Assembly: GCA_020444045.1 (NCBI GenBank)
Contig: JAHLLS010000011.1
Span: 105,196-169,195 of the forward strand
Reading direction: 5' to 3'
Length of the DNA: 64,000 bases
Source: Deltaproteobacteria bacterium
GTDB lineage: Bacteria; Desulfobacterota; Desulfobacteria; Desulfobacterales; UBA5852
Part shown: in pieces, positions 16,665 through 25,644 of the stretch
Layout of the letters: the number at the start of each line of letters is the position of its first letter
Numbering within the stretch: the first letter of the stretch is position 1
The notes under the pieces: model-generated
Databases searched by the model: none
Seen by the model: the letters and a program-made list of their open reading frames with translations, nothing else
Told to the model about the DNA's origin: nothing
Program-made: the position numbers and the translations under genes

Positions 16665-17855
16665 TTAGTCGGTCCCTTCGTCGGAATAGAGGAGATACGG
16701 CCGCCGCAGGGAGCGAAAATCACGCAGTGCGTCCTGCCAGTCGTTTTCTATCGATTGCAGGGGCTCCATTCGGCTGACACGGTGGCGAAGATCGCGGCTG
16801 CCGAGAATAAGATCGATGGCAGGTTTTTCGAATTCATATTCGTAAGGGTCTGATTTCCATTGGAAATCATCCTTGTGATGATGCAATATGGCCTGCAGGA
16901 GGCTCAGTGACGTCCGATATGGCCGGTAAAGGTCCGGGGCCGTCACATGGATCTGGAAGCCGCGGCAAGGCCGCCCGGCATGCTTGCCGGAGGTTGGCTC
17001 AAACACACACGGCCGCAGAATTGCCCCCGGTACCCGGGGCCCTCCGATAAATTCAAGGATCTTTTCCGGTTCCAGAAATGGTGCGCCAAAGATCTCAAAA
17101 GGGAATGCGGTGCCCCGCCCTTCGGAGATGTTGGTGCCTTCCCAGATCACCTGGCCGGGATAAACAATTGCGGTTGCGACGGTGGGCATGTTGGGGGATG
17201 GTGCCACCCACGGCAGGCCGGTATCGGCGAACCACATGGTTCGGTGCCAGCCCTGCATGGGGATCACGTCCAAGGCCGCTGCGCTGCCGATCTGCGCGTT
17301 GAAGAACCGGGCGATTTCGCCAATGGTCATGGCATGGCGCATGGGCATGGGAAACCGTCCGACAAACGACGCCCATTCCGGTTCGAGGATATTCCCTTCC
17401 ATGTCGCGGCCGTTGATCGGATTGGGGCGGTCCAGCACCAGTATCCGTGTTCCGCTCACGGCGGCCGCCTCCAGACAATAAGATAGCGTATAAATAAAGG
17501 TATAGACGCGTGTGCCGACATCCTGGAGGTCGACGAGCAGGACATCGATAGGCGCCAGCATCTGCGCTGTGGGGATTCGGGTCTCGCCGTAAAGGCTGTA
17601 AACCGGTAAACCGGTGGCCGTATCCGTGAGGTGTTCGGATTCGACCATGTTGTCCTGCTTTTCGGCATGAAAACCATGCTGGGGAGAATAGAGAGCTTTG
17701 AGTTGGTCCGGGAAGGCCCGGATCAGTCGATCGCGGGCGTGACCATATTGAGAATCCACCGAGGCCGGATTGCATAATAACCCCAACCGGGCGCCGGCGA
17801 TCCATGGATGGGGCTTTCTGGTCAACAATTCAAGCCCGGTCGTCACGGGTTGCAT
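16665..17855 (-). CDS. namZ: NamZ/DUF1343 family exo-beta-N-acetylmuramidase
   Basis: NamZ enzymes release MurNAc from the non-reducing end of peptidoglycan fragments. The 396-residue product shows DUF1343 hallmarks: GLLCNPASVD near the start, YSPQHGFHAEKQD, the LLVDLQDVGTRVYTF stretch, VLDRPNPINGRDMEG, and WEGTNISEGRGTAFPFE. The start is set by AAAGGA nine bases before the ATG at 17855; an upstream in-frame ATG at 17873 has no such site. No signal peptide or lipobox is visible, so the enzyme looks cytoplasmic. Its presence near the MurU-AmgK fusion suggests muropeptide salvage. Confidence 0.9.
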   Translation of the reverse strand: MQPVTTGLELLTRKPHPWIAGARLGLLCNPASVDSQYGHARDRLIRAFPDQLKALYSPQHGFHAEKQDNMVESEHLTDTATGLPVYSLYGETRIPTAQMLAPIDVLLVDLQDVGTRVYTFIYTLSYCLEAAAVSGTRILVLDRPNPINGRDMEGNILEPEWASFVGRFPMPMRHAMTIGEIARFFNAQIGSAAALDVIPMQGWHRTMWFADTGLPWVAPSPNMPTVATAIVYPGQVIWEGTNISEGRGTAFPFEIFGAPFLEPEKILEFIGGPRVPGAILRPCVFEPTSGKHAGRPCRGFQIHVTAPDLYRPYRTSLSLLQAILHHHKDDFQWKSDPYEYEFEKPAIDLILGSRDLRHRVSRMEPLQSIENDWQDALRDFRSLRRPYLLYSDEGTD

Positions 17856-18042
17856 GCGGTATCGTCCTTTCATGGTGTTCTGCGCACCATATTGCAACGC
17901 CTACATACCGGACCTGTCGGTATTTTACAATACGCGGCCCGGCAGTCTGTCTGCCTGGCAAGGGACGACCGGCAGCGAAGATCAGAATGCCATGGCGGTC
18001 GCTTGGCGGGTGTTATTTGCCGGCTCACGGGCTGTAAGCCGC

Positions 18043-18071
18043 TTGACAATTTGAGGAATTACCAATACACA
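18043..18071 (+). promoter_or_regulatory. Possible sigma-70 promoter of the oxidoreductase operon
   Basis: TTGACA (perfect -35) is followed after 17 bases by TACACA, a weak -10. It lies 59 bases before the first gene of the operon, a sensible distance, but the poor -10 keeps confidence low. Confidence 0.35.
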
Positions 18072-18129
18072 GCACATTTGTTTAAAATCGCCAGGCAGGC
18101 CGTATGGCTGGCGGTTTCATCCCGGAAAG

Positions 18130-18894
18130 ATGATGGATTCGGACATGAGAGCCCCGTTGGTTATTCAACTTCAAGGCATTGTCGTGATTGTCGGCAATTA
18201 CGGCAGCGGCAAGACGGAAGTCGCCATCAACCTGGCACTGGCTTGCCGGCGGACGGAGGCCCATGTCAGGGTGATCGACCTGGATCTCGTGAATCCCTAT
18301 TTTCGGACCCGGGAAGCCCGCGATCTGCTGGAAGCGCATGATATCGAACTGGTCCTGCCACCAGCCCCCTACCTGCATGCCGACCTGCCGGTACTGAGTC
18401 CGGCGGTATCAGGCGCCATTCGCAGCGCCGGTCCCTTGACCATCTTGGATGTGGGCGGTGACGATGTGGGCGCTACCGTTTTGGCGTCCCTGGCGGACGC
18501 TTTCAGGGATCAGACGATTACCATGCTGCAAGTCGTCAACCCGAATCGCCCGAACACGGATTCGGTGGCGGGGTGCCAGGCCATGCGGATCGAGATCGAA
18601 ACGGCGGCTCAACTGGCCGTGACGGGCTGGATCGGAAATGCCCATCTGATGGAGGAAACCTCGCCGGATACAATTGTGGCGGGTTATGGCTTTGCGTCCG
18701 AACTGAGCCGGGCCAGCGGGCTGCCGCTCTCATTCATTACGGCACCCAAGGCGCTGGTCGGTTCGCTGGTCGATGAAGCGTTTGATTGCCCGGTTCTACC
18801 GATTCAACGACAACTCGTACCGCCCTGGCTGCCGGCAGAAAAAATCACGGTGCCGGATTCGAGGGCGCCCGGCGGGGCAACCGATAGAGTGTAA
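18130..18894 (+). CDS. ParA/MinD-like P-loop ATPase linked to 2-oxoacid oxidoreductase
   Basis: The 254-residue product is a deviant-Walker P-loop ATPase. VGNYGSGKTEVAINLA holds the Walker A loop near residues 21-28, IDLDLVNPYFRTREAR follows as the switch I region, and LDVGGDDVG (Walker B/switch II) comes after. The exact role is unknown. Its position as first gene of the oxidoreductase operon suggests cofactor or cluster maturation or a regulatory job for that enzyme. The ferredoxin subunit begins 12 bp downstream. The first Met codons are ambiguous (MMDSDM). Confidence 0.78.
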   Translation: MMDSDMRAPLVIQLQGIVVIVGNYGSGKTEVAINLALACRRTEAHVRVIDLDLVNPYFRTREARDLLEAHDIELVLPPAPYLHADLPVLSPAVSGAIRSAGPLTILDVGGDDVGATVLASLADAFRDQTITMLQVVNPNRPNTDSVAGCQAMRIEIETAAQLAVTGWIGNAHLMEETSPDTIVAGYGFASELSRASGLPLSFITAPKALVGSLVDEAFDCPVLPIQRQLVPPWLPAEKITVPDSRAPGGATDRV

Positions 18895-18906
18895 GGAGTT
18901 TATGGA

Positions 18907-19137
18907 ATGGCCTATCGACATCAAATTGACAGTGAAAAATGCAAAGGGTGCGGCCTGTGTGTGGCGGTCTGTCCCAAGCAGGTGTTGGAACTGAAAAAAG
19001 AACTCAACGCCAAGGGGTATTTCCCCGCTTATCAGGCGCGTCCGGATGATTGTATTCATTGCGCGATCTGCTGTGTCATGTGCCCGGATGTCGCCATTTC
19101 AATCGTGGAAACCGCGGACGATACCGCCGCTAGCTGA
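18907..19137 (+). CDS. 2-oxoacid:ferredoxin oxidoreductase, ferredoxin-like (delta) subunit
   Basis: This 76-residue subunit holds two [4Fe-4S] clusters that pass electrons from the TPP subunit to ferredoxin. The two cluster motifs are CKGCGLCVAVCP (N-terminal) and CIHCAICCVMCP (C-terminal); the second has one extra Cys. AAGGAG lies eight bases before the ATG. It is followed 15 bp later by the alpha subunit. Confidence 0.93.
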   Translation: MAYRHQIDSEKCKGCGLCVAVCPKQVLELKKELNAKGYFPAYQARPDDCIHCAICCVMCPDVAISIVETADDTAAS

Positions 19138-19152
19138 TGATCAGGAGGAAAC

Positions 19153-20226
19153 ATGGGCAAAGTTCTCATGAAAGGCAACGAAGCCATCGGTGAAGCCGCC
19201 ATCCGTGCAGGGTGCCTGAATTACTTCGCCTACCCGATTACGCCCCAGTCTGAAGTGGCCGAATATCTTGCCCGCCGAATGCCGGAGGTCGGCGGTGTTT
19301 TTCTGCAGGGCGAGAGCGAAGTCGCAGTCGGGTATATGATTTTTGGTGCGGCCGGATGTGGCGCGCGGGTCTTTACCACGTCCTCGAGCCCGGGCATCAG
19401 TTTGATGAGTGAGGCCCTGAGCTACATCACCTGTGCCCAGTGCCCGGCCGTGTTTGTGAATATCATGCGCGGGGGGCCCGGGCTGGGCGGCATCCTGCCC
19501 TCCCAGGGCGATTATTTCCAGGCCACCAAAGGCGGCGGGCACGGTGATTATCGTCTTCTGGTCATGGCGCCGGCAAGTGTGCAGGAAGCGGTTGAAATGG
19601 TCATGGAGGCCTTTCCGCTTGCGGAAAAATACCGTAACCCGGTTATGATATTAGGGGACGGACTGATCGGTCAGATGATGGAGCCCGTTGCGTTTCCGGA
19701 AGACCTGCTTTCGGAACCCACCAATAAGGACGACTGGGCGACCACCGGCATCGGCAACCGTTCCGGTGATACACCCAACCTGGTCAAATCGCTCTTTCTC
19801 GATCCGGTGCAACTCAACAATCACAACCTGCTGTTGAAGGCCAAATATGACCGCATGCGAAGGGATGAGGTGCGCTATGAAGCCTACAATATGGCTGGGG
19901 ATTACCGCGCTTTGATCGTCAGCTATGGCACCATGAGCCGGGTTTGTCGGACCGCCATCGACTCGCTGAAGGAAGAGGGCTTGGAAGTTGCCATGATTCG
20001 TCCTCAGACGCTCTTTCCTTTTCCGGAAAAGGCCATTCGGGAGGCGGCCGGCAAAGAAGGGTGCCGTTTGGCGGTCAGTATCGAGATGAGCATGGGGCAG
20101 ATGGTGGAAGATGTCGAACGCAGCATCCAGGGGCGCTGTCCCGTGGAATGGTATGGCAAATGCGGCGGTGAGGTGCCGACGCCGGAAGAAATCGTTGATG
20201 TCGTCCGTGGCATGTTGCAAAAGTGA
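19153..20226 (+). CDS. vorB: 2-oxoacid:ferredoxin oxidoreductase alpha subunit (VorB type)
   Basis: This subunit forms the pyrimidine-binding and domain II part of a ferredoxin-dependent 2-oxoacid oxidoreductase that decarboxylates branched 2-oxoacids or 2-oxoglutarate to acyl-CoA. The 357-residue protein begins with MGKVLMKGNEAIGEAAIRAG, a start typical of proteins annotated VorB. It contains YPITPQSE and the GESEVAVGYMIFGAA segment with the TPP-activating Glu. Substrate choice between 2-oxoisovalerate and 2-oxoglutarate cannot be settled from the sequence. GGAGG precedes the ATG. Confidence 0.9.
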   Translation: MGKVLMKGNEAIGEAAIRAGCLNYFAYPITPQSEVAEYLARRMPEVGGVFLQGESEVAVGYMIFGAAGCGARVFTTSSSPGISLMSEALSYITCAQCPAVFVNIMRGGPGLGGILPSQGDYFQATKGGGHGDYRLLVMAPASVQEAVEMVMEAFPLAEKYRNPVMILGDGLIGQMMEPVAFPEDLLSEPTNKDDWATTGIGNRSGDTPNLVKSLFLDPVQLNNHNLLLKAKYDRMRRDEVRYEAYNMAGDYRALIVSYGTMSRVCRTAIDSLKEEGLEVAMIRPQTLFPFPEKAIREAAGKEGCRLAVSIEMSMGQMVEDVERSIQGRCPVEWYGKCGGEVPTPEEIVDVVRGMLQK

Positions 20227-20284
20227 CATCGGTCGAGGGATGACGTCTGAGAAATAGGGAATTGCGGATCGAGGAGTCCTTACC

Positions 20285-21037
20285 ATGGGAAAAACGTTCA
20301 CGCGGCCGGAAGCGCTGAGAGACCAACACACCCACTATTGCCCCGGCTGTACACATGGGGTGATCCATCGACTGGTGGCGGAAGTCATCGACGAACTGGG
20401 CATTCGCGGCCGAACGGTTGGCATTGCACCCGTGGGGTGTGCCGTTCTGGCCTATAATTACTTCAATGTCGATTTCCAGGAAGCGGCCCATGGACGGGCC
20501 CCGGCGATGGCCACCGGCATCAAACGGGTGCGGCCCGATTTGATGGTCTTCACCTATCAGGGTGATGGCGATCTGGCCAGTATCGGGATGGGCGAGATCA
20601 TCCATGCGGCCAACCGGGGAGAGAAGTTTACCACGATTTTCGTAAACAATGCCGTATATGGCATGACAGGCGGGCAAATGGCCCCGACCACCATGCCGGA
20701 TCAACGGACCACCACGTCGCCTTTCGGGCGGGATGTCCAGGATGTGGGAATGCCGATTAAAATGGCCGAACTGCTGGCCGCCCTTCAGACCCCCGCCTAT
20801 ATCACCCGCCAGTCCGTGATCAAACCGAAATATATCAACCGGGCCAAGAAAGCGATCCATAAGGCGTTTTCCTACCAGATGGAGGGCCGCTGCTTCAGTT
20901 TCGTGGAAGTGGTCAGCACCTGCCCGACCAACTGGGGCATGACACCACTGGATGCCATTGAGTGGACGGACAACACGCTGCTTTCCTACTACCAGCTGGG
21001 GGACTATAAAACACCCGAACCGCGCGAGGAGGCGTAA
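20285..21037 (+). CDS. 2-oxoacid:ferredoxin oxidoreductase beta (TPP-binding) subunit
   Basis: This 250-residue subunit binds thiamine pyrophosphate. The TPP motif is GDGDLASIGMGEIIHAANRG followed by the FVNNAVYGMTGGQMAPTT segment that completes it. An N-terminal CPGCTHG motif is typical of short beta subunits that lack their own ferredoxin domain, which fits the separate delta subunit upstream. The last base of its TAA is the first base of the gamma subunit ATG, so the two are translationally coupled. Confidence 0.93.
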   Translation: MGKTFTRPEALRDQHTHYCPGCTHGVIHRLVAEVIDELGIRGRTVGIAPVGCAVLAYNYFNVDFQEAAHGRAPAMATGIKRVRPDLMVFTYQGDGDLASIGMGEIIHAANRGEKFTTIFVNNAVYGMTGGQMAPTTMPDQRTTTSPFGRDVQDVGMPIKMAELLAALQTPAYITRQSVIKPKYINRAKKAIHKAFSYQMEGRCFSFVEVVSTCPTNWGMTPLDAIEWTDNTLLSYYQLGDYKTPEPREEA

Positions 21038-21576
21038 TGCAAAGTGAAGTCATGTTTGCCGGATTCGGCGGCCAGGGAATACTGCTGAGCGCAAAAATTC
21101 TCGCCTATACCGCCATGGAGGCTGGCTACGAAGTGGTCTGGATTCCATCCTACGGGCCGGAAATGCGGGGGGGAACCGCCTACTGCATGGTCATCATGGG
21201 GGATCGCCCGATCGGCTCTCCGATTGTTAAAAACCCGTTGCATTTGGTCGCCATGAACCGCCCGTCGCTGGAAAAATTTGCACCGGTGGTCAAGCCCGGT
21301 GGCGTGGTGCTGATCAACAGCTCGCTGATTCCGGTTCGTTCGGGACGGGATGACGTGGATGAAATCGCTATTCCGGTTAACGAAATCGCCATCGAAGCCG
21401 GCAGTGTGCGGTCGGCCAATATCGTGGCGTTAGCGGCCTTTGTTGCGCGGAGCGGGATATTGCCGATCGAAGACCTCCGGGAGTCCGTCAAAAAGGAGTT
21501 TGCCCGCAAAGCGAAATTGATTCCTTTGAATATGGAGGCCATTGACCGGGGTGTCCAGGCTGCTGAAGCCGGATAG
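21037..21576 (+). CDS. 2-oxoacid:ferredoxin oxidoreductase gamma subunit
   Basis: The gamma subunit (179 residues, Pfam POR family) begins with VMFAGFGGQGILLSAKILA, the expected Gly-rich start. It carries the YGPEMRGG motif that contacts the catalytic dimer. It completes a delta-alpha-beta-gamma set with a ParA-like ATPase in front. GAGGAGG lies within the end of the beta gene, just before its ATG. Confidence 0.93.
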   Translation: MQSEVMFAGFGGQGILLSAKILAYTAMEAGYEVVWIPSYGPEMRGGTAYCMVIMGDRPIGSPIVKNPLHLVAMNRPSLEKFAPVVKPGGVVLINSSLIPVRSGRDDVDEIAIPVNEIAIEAGSVRSANIVALAAFVARSGILPIEDLRESVKKEFARKAKLIPLNMEAIDRGVQAAEAG

Positions 21577-21616
21577 AAACTACCGCAAGCGTGTGTGACT
21601 GCCCCTTGATGTGCTG

Positions 21617-21674
21617 AACGCGCTTTTTGATGCCACGAAATGCGATTGTATTTCTCCGGTTTGAAAAGCGCGTT
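21617..21674 (+). promoter_or_regulatory. Long inverted repeat in the hisC leader
   Basis: AACGCGCTTTT (21617-21627) and AAAAGCGCGTT (21664-21674) form a perfect 11-bp inverted repeat. A second stem, GAAAT (21637-21641) with ATTTC (21650-21654), nests inside it. It lies between the oxidoreductase operon and hisC. Possible roles are a hairpin ending the upstream transcript, a control element for hisC, or an operator pair. There is no T-run after the stem. Confidence 0.55.
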
Positions 21675-21747
21675 TGTCTTCATGGGGCAACCGGATTCCG
21701 TTTTTTCAGATGATACCCCTTATCCGCTCAAGCAAAGAAGGCCCATC

Positions 21748-22839
21748 ATGTCCATTCGTGTGCCGGAAAACATTCTGGAAATAAAGCCCTACGTGCCGGG
21801 CAAACCCATTGAGGAACTGGAGCGTGAACTGGGAATAACCCAGTCCATCAAGCTGGCCTCCAACGAAAATCCTCTGGGTGCTTCCCCTATGGCGCTGGCG
21901 GCGCTCAGAAACGCCATCGGCAATCTCCATCGCTATCCCGACGGATCGGGCCACGCTTTCATCCGGGACCTTGCGGACCATCTGGATTGCCCGCCGGGCG
22001 CGATTGTCATGGGCAACGGATCCGACGATATTATTGCCTTGCTGGCGAACACCCTGCTGCGTCCGGGCGAGCGCGCGGTGATGCCTCAGCCGTCTTTTCT
22101 GATGTACGAGATTGCCGTGCGCTCGGTCGGGGCCGAGCCGGTGTTTGTCCCGCTGCAGTCCCTTGCGATCGATCTGGACGGCATGCGCCGGGCCGTGGAT
22201 GAAAAAACCCGTTTGGTATTCTTATGCAATCCCAACAATCCCACCGGGACCGTCATCAGCGGTGATGATTTCGATCGTTTTTTGGCCGCCTTGCCATTGG
22301 ACGTGGTAGTTGTGGTGGACGAAGCCTATATTGAGTTCGTTCGCGATGCCAGCTGTCTACAAAGCAAGGCCTATTGGGGGGGCGGACGTTCTATCGTTAC
22401 TTTGCGAACGTTCTCTAAACTCTATGGGCTGGCCGGCCTGCGGGTGGGGTATGGCGTCATGCCGGAAGAACTGGCCGGATATTTGAATCGGATCCGGCAG
22501 CCCTTCAATGTCAATTCACTGGCCCAGGTCGCAGCCCGGGCCGCTCTGCAGGATCATGCATTTGTGGACCGGACGCTTCGCGTCGTGCACGATGGGTTGG
22601 CGTTCCTGTTCGCGGCCTTGAAGGATATGGGGATTCGATATTTCCCGACGCAGTCGAACTTTTTCCTGATCGATGTGGCCCGCGATGCGGAAACGGTTTT
22701 CCAGGCCATGCTGCGGCAAGGCGTCATCGTGCGCTCGATGAAGGGTTACGGCTATCCCGACTATATAAGGGTCAATGTGGGGACACCGGAAGAAAATCAA
22801 CGTTTCATCGAAGCACTCAAGGTGGTCCTGGACCGATAA
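21748..22839 (+). CDS. hisC: Histidinol-phosphate aminotransferase
   Basis: HisC is a PLP enzyme converting imidazole-acetol phosphate to histidinol phosphate; members may also act on aromatic amino acids. The 363-residue product has the substrate segment KLASNENPLG, the CNPNNPTG loop, the YIEF strand, and the PLP lysine K224 in TFSKLYGLAGLRVGYG. The start is chosen at 21748 because AAGAAGG lies just upstream; in-frame starts up to 108 bp earlier would read through the leader repeat. No other his genes are near. Confidence 0.92.
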   Translation: MSIRVPENILEIKPYVPGKPIEELERELGITQSIKLASNENPLGASPMALAALRNAIGNLHRYPDGSGHAFIRDLADHLDCPPGAIVMGNGSDDIIALLANTLLRPGERAVMPQPSFLMYEIAVRSVGAEPVFVPLQSLAIDLDGMRRAVDEKTRLVFLCNPNNPTGTVISGDDFDRFLAALPLDVVVVVDEAYIEFVRDASCLQSKAYWGGGRSIVTLRTFSKLYGLAGLRVGYGVMPEELAGYLNRIRQPFNVNSLAQVAARAALQDHAFVDRTLRVVHDGLAFLFAALKDMGIRYFPTQSNFFLIDVARDAETVFQAMLRQGVIVRSMKGYGYPDYIRVNVGTPEENQRFIEALKVVLDR

Positions 22840-22906
22840 CCAACGGAGCGGGCCGCTATCGACGAAGAGCTGCGGCAGGTGCAACGCTACAGCGGGGAGC
22901 GAACCA

Positions 22907-23599
22907 ATGGTCATCACGATCGATGGACCGGCGGGAGCCGGCAAAACCACGGTCAGCCGCGGATTGGCGGATCGACTGGGCTATCACTACATCGATACCG
23001 GTGCGTTGTATCGTGGCGTGGCGTTGGCCGCCCGAAAAAAAGGGATAGCCACAGACGACGATATCGGTTTGGAAGCGCTCTGCCGCGATCTGCGTCTGCG
23101 GTTTATCCGAAACGCGGATGGATGCCGCTTGTACGATGGTGATAACGATATCGAAGATCAGATCCGAACACCGGAAATCTCCATGCTGGCTTCGGCCATT
23201 TCGGCCCGTCCCGTCGTGCGACGTTTTCTGCTCGACGTGCAGCGGCAGTTCGGTCGTGAAAAATGCGCCGTATTTGAAGGGCGCGACATGGGGACCGTCG
23301 TTTTTCCCGACGCCGACCTGAAATTTTTTCTCGAGGCGCCTCTGGAAGTCCGTGCCCGGCGGCGGCATCATGAGCTCAACGGTCGTTCCGACCAGAGCCT
23401 GGATGCTGTCTTAAAGGATATGCAACAGCGCGATCACAACGATCAAACCCGGGTGTTGGCCCCGCTGAAACCGGCGGCGGATGCCGTTGTCATCAACTCC
23501 GAAAACCTTACAGCGGATGAGGTCGTGGAGCGTATGATGTTGAAAATCAAGATGTTGGAAGCAAGGTCGCAGGGCCATGGATCAGCGGAAGGATCCTAA
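22907..23599 (+). CDS. cmk: Cytidylate kinase
   Basis: Cmk phosphorylates CMP and dCMP. The 230-residue product starts with MVITIDGPAGAGKTTVSRG, Walker A at 7-14. It has the GRDMGTVVFPDADLKFFLEA segment typical of Cmk and the RARRR motif of the lid region. GGGGAG lies eight bases before the ATG. The neighbouring gene is rpsA, an order (cmk-rpsA) widely conserved in bacteria and a strong contextual check. It begins 67 bp after hisC. Confidence 0.95.
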   Translation: MVITIDGPAGAGKTTVSRGLADRLGYHYIDTGALYRGVALAARKKGIATDDDIGLEALCRDLRLRFIRNADGCRLYDGDNDIEDQIRTPEISMLASAISARPVVRRFLLDVQRQFGREKCAVFEGRDMGTVVFPDADLKFFLEAPLEVRARRRHHELNGRSDQSLDAVLKDMQQRDHNDQTRVLAPLKPAADAVVINSENLTADEVVERMMLKIKMLEARSQGHGSAEGS

Positions 23600-23703
23600 A
23601 TTTGATATTGTAATTATCGATCGTACCTGATAAAGAACTTTGGTTATGCCAACCGAAATTGGTTGTTGCAAAAAAAATCGGCTAAGGGGGATATCATTCT
23701 TAC

Positions 23704-25542
23704 ATGGAAAATCTAGTGGATAACAACGAAAACGAAGACATCAGTGCAGCCAGTACCACCAACGAGCAGGTCATGAGCGATCAGGAATCGGCGGAAAGCG
23801 AGAGCATGGAAGACCTCATGAGTCTCTATGAGGAGAGTTTCAAGCGGTTCGCAGAAGGCGAGGTCGTCACGGGGCGCATCATTTCGGTCGACAAGGATCA
23901 CGTGCTGGTGGACATCGGGTACAAATCCGAAGGCCAGATCCGGATTCATGAATTCCGGGACGAGACCGGCACGATTAAAGCCGAAATCGGTGATGAAGTC
24001 GAAGTCATGGTCGAATGGTGGGACGACGAGGAAGAGCGTGTTGTTCTCTCCAAGGAAAAAGCGGCCAGCGTCAAGGTCTGGGAAGAGATCAAGCGGGTGT
24101 TCGACGCTGACGAAACCATTGACGGAACGATTCAGTCACGGGTCAAGGGCGGCTTCTCGGTGGATATCGGTGTTCAGGCCTTTCTGCCCGGTTCTCAGGC
24201 GGATTTGCGGCCGATTCGCAATCTTGATGATCTGGTGGGTAAAACCTTTGCTTTCAAGATTCTGAAATACAACCGTAAACGCAGTAATATCGTGCTCTCA
24301 CGCCGGGTGTTGCTGGAAAAGGAACGCGAAACCAAACGAGCCGCCACTCTGGCATCGATCCATGAAGACAAGGTCGTTCCGGGTACCGTAAAAAATATTA
24401 CCGAATATGGTGTTTTTGTGGACCTGGGCGGTGTTGACGGTCTGCTGCATATTACGGATATTTCCTGGGGGCGGGTAAAACATCCCTCGGAACTGTTCGC
24501 TATCGGGGATGAGATAACCGTCAAAATCCTTAATCTCGACCTTGAAAAGGAGCGGGTCTCCCTCGGCATGAAGCAGCTTACCGAGGATCCCTGGACCCAT
24601 GCATCCGAACGTTATCCGGTGGGCACCCAGGTGACCGGTCGGGTGGTCAGCCTGACGGATTACGGTGCTTTTGTCGAACTTGAAGAAGGTATCGAAGGCC
24701 TGATTCATGTTTCGGAAATGTCCTGGACCCGCAAGGTCCGCCATCCCTCCAAAGTCGTATCGGTGGGTGAAGAGGTCGACGCGGTGGTGCTGGACATCAA
24801 ACCGGACAGCCGACGCATTTCCCTGGGCATGAAACAGGTCAAACCCAACCCCTGGGACATCATTGCGGAAAAATACCCTGTGGGCACGACCATCGAGGGT
24901 AAAATTAAGAATATCACGGATTTCGGTCTTTTCATCGGCATCGATGAAGGGATTGACGGCCTGGTGCACATCTCGGATATCTCCTGGACCAAGCGGATCA
25001 AACATCCTTCCGAGGTCTACAAGAAAGGTGACGTGCTGCAAGCCATCGTCCTGGACATCGAGAAAAACAACGAACGGTTTTCCCTTGGTGTCAAGCAACT
25101 CCAGCAGGATCCTTGGAAGTCCGTGGCCGAACGCTATGAAGTTGGCAAGGAAATTACCGGCACGATCACGAACCTGACCGATTTTGGTGTTTTTATCGAA
25201 CTCGAGGAAGGCATCGAGGGGCTGGTTCATGTTTCCGAAATCAGCAAAGAGAAAATCAAGACGCCGGTCGGCATGTACAATATCGGTGATGTCATTACGG
25301 CCAAAGTGATGAACATCAACAGTGACGAACGACGGATTGGGTTGTCGATCAAACGTTTGGAAATGGAGGACGAACAGTCCATTCTGAGCGAATATGTGAA
25401 CAGCATGAAACCGGCGACTTCCAGTTTTGGCGAAATCCTGCGTGAAAACCTCCAGGAGAAATTTAACGAGGTTGATCAGGACCATGATCAGAGCCAGGAC
25501 CCGGAAGAGCAGGACGAGCAGGACCAAAGCGAAGATAAATAG
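23704..25542 (+). CDS. rpsA: 30S ribosomal protein S1
   Basis: S1 brings mRNA to the 30S subunit. The 612-residue product has six S1 RNA-binding repeats. The first two are divergent, and the last four show the G-x-V-x3-T-x-F/YGxFV(D/E)L pattern (for example ITEYGVFVDLGG, LTDYGAFVELEEG, ITDFGLFIGIDEG, LTDFGVFIELEEG). An acidic N-terminal extension (~45 residues) and an acidic Gln/Asp-rich C-terminal tail flank them. The 104-bp leader includes a short repeat CAACC/GGTTG (23650-23665) that might serve autoregulation. Confidence 0.97.
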   Translation: MENLVDNNENEDISAASTTNEQVMSDQESAESESMEDLMSLYEESFKRFAEGEVVTGRIISVDKDHVLVDIGYKSEGQIRIHEFRDETGTIKAEIGDEVEVMVEWWDDEEERVVLSKEKAASVKVWEEIKRVFDADETIDGTIQSRVKGGFSVDIGVQAFLPGSQADLRPIRNLDDLVGKTFAFKILKYNRKRSNIVLSRRVLLEKERETKRAATLASIHEDKVVPGTVKNITEYGVFVDLGGVDGLLHITDISWGRVKHPSELFAIGDEITVKILNLDLEKERVSLGMKQLTEDPWTHASERYPVGTQVTGRVVSLTDYGAFVELEEGIEGLIHVSEMSWTRKVRHPSKVVSVGEEVDAVVLDIKPDSRRISLGMKQVKPNPWDIIAEKYPVGTTIEGKIKNITDFGLFIGIDEGIDGLVHISDISWTKRIKHPSEVYKKGDVLQAIVLDIEKNNERFSLGVKQLQQDPWKSVAERYEVGKEITGTITNLTDFGVFIELEEGIEGLVHVSEISKEKIKTPVGMYNIGDVITAKVMNINSDERRIGLSIKRLEMEDEQSILSEYVNSMKPATSSFGEILRENLQEKFNEVDQDHDQSQDPEEQDEQDQSEDK

Positions 25543-25548
25543 ATCAGA

Positions 25549-25590
25549 CACCGGGTGCCTGGGGCAAATGCTCCGGCACCCGGTGGTTTT
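25549..25590 (+). terminator. Rho-independent terminator after rpsA
   Basis: CACCGGGTGCC (25549-25559) and GGCACCCGGTG (25575-25585) form a perfect 11-bp stem with a 15-base loop, followed by GTTTT. It starts six bases after the rpsA stop. Confidence 0.88.
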
Positions 25591-25644
25591 CCCCTTTGTG
25601 CGCCCGACACCTCTCCCCCACCGTTTAACGAAGGCGAATAGTCA

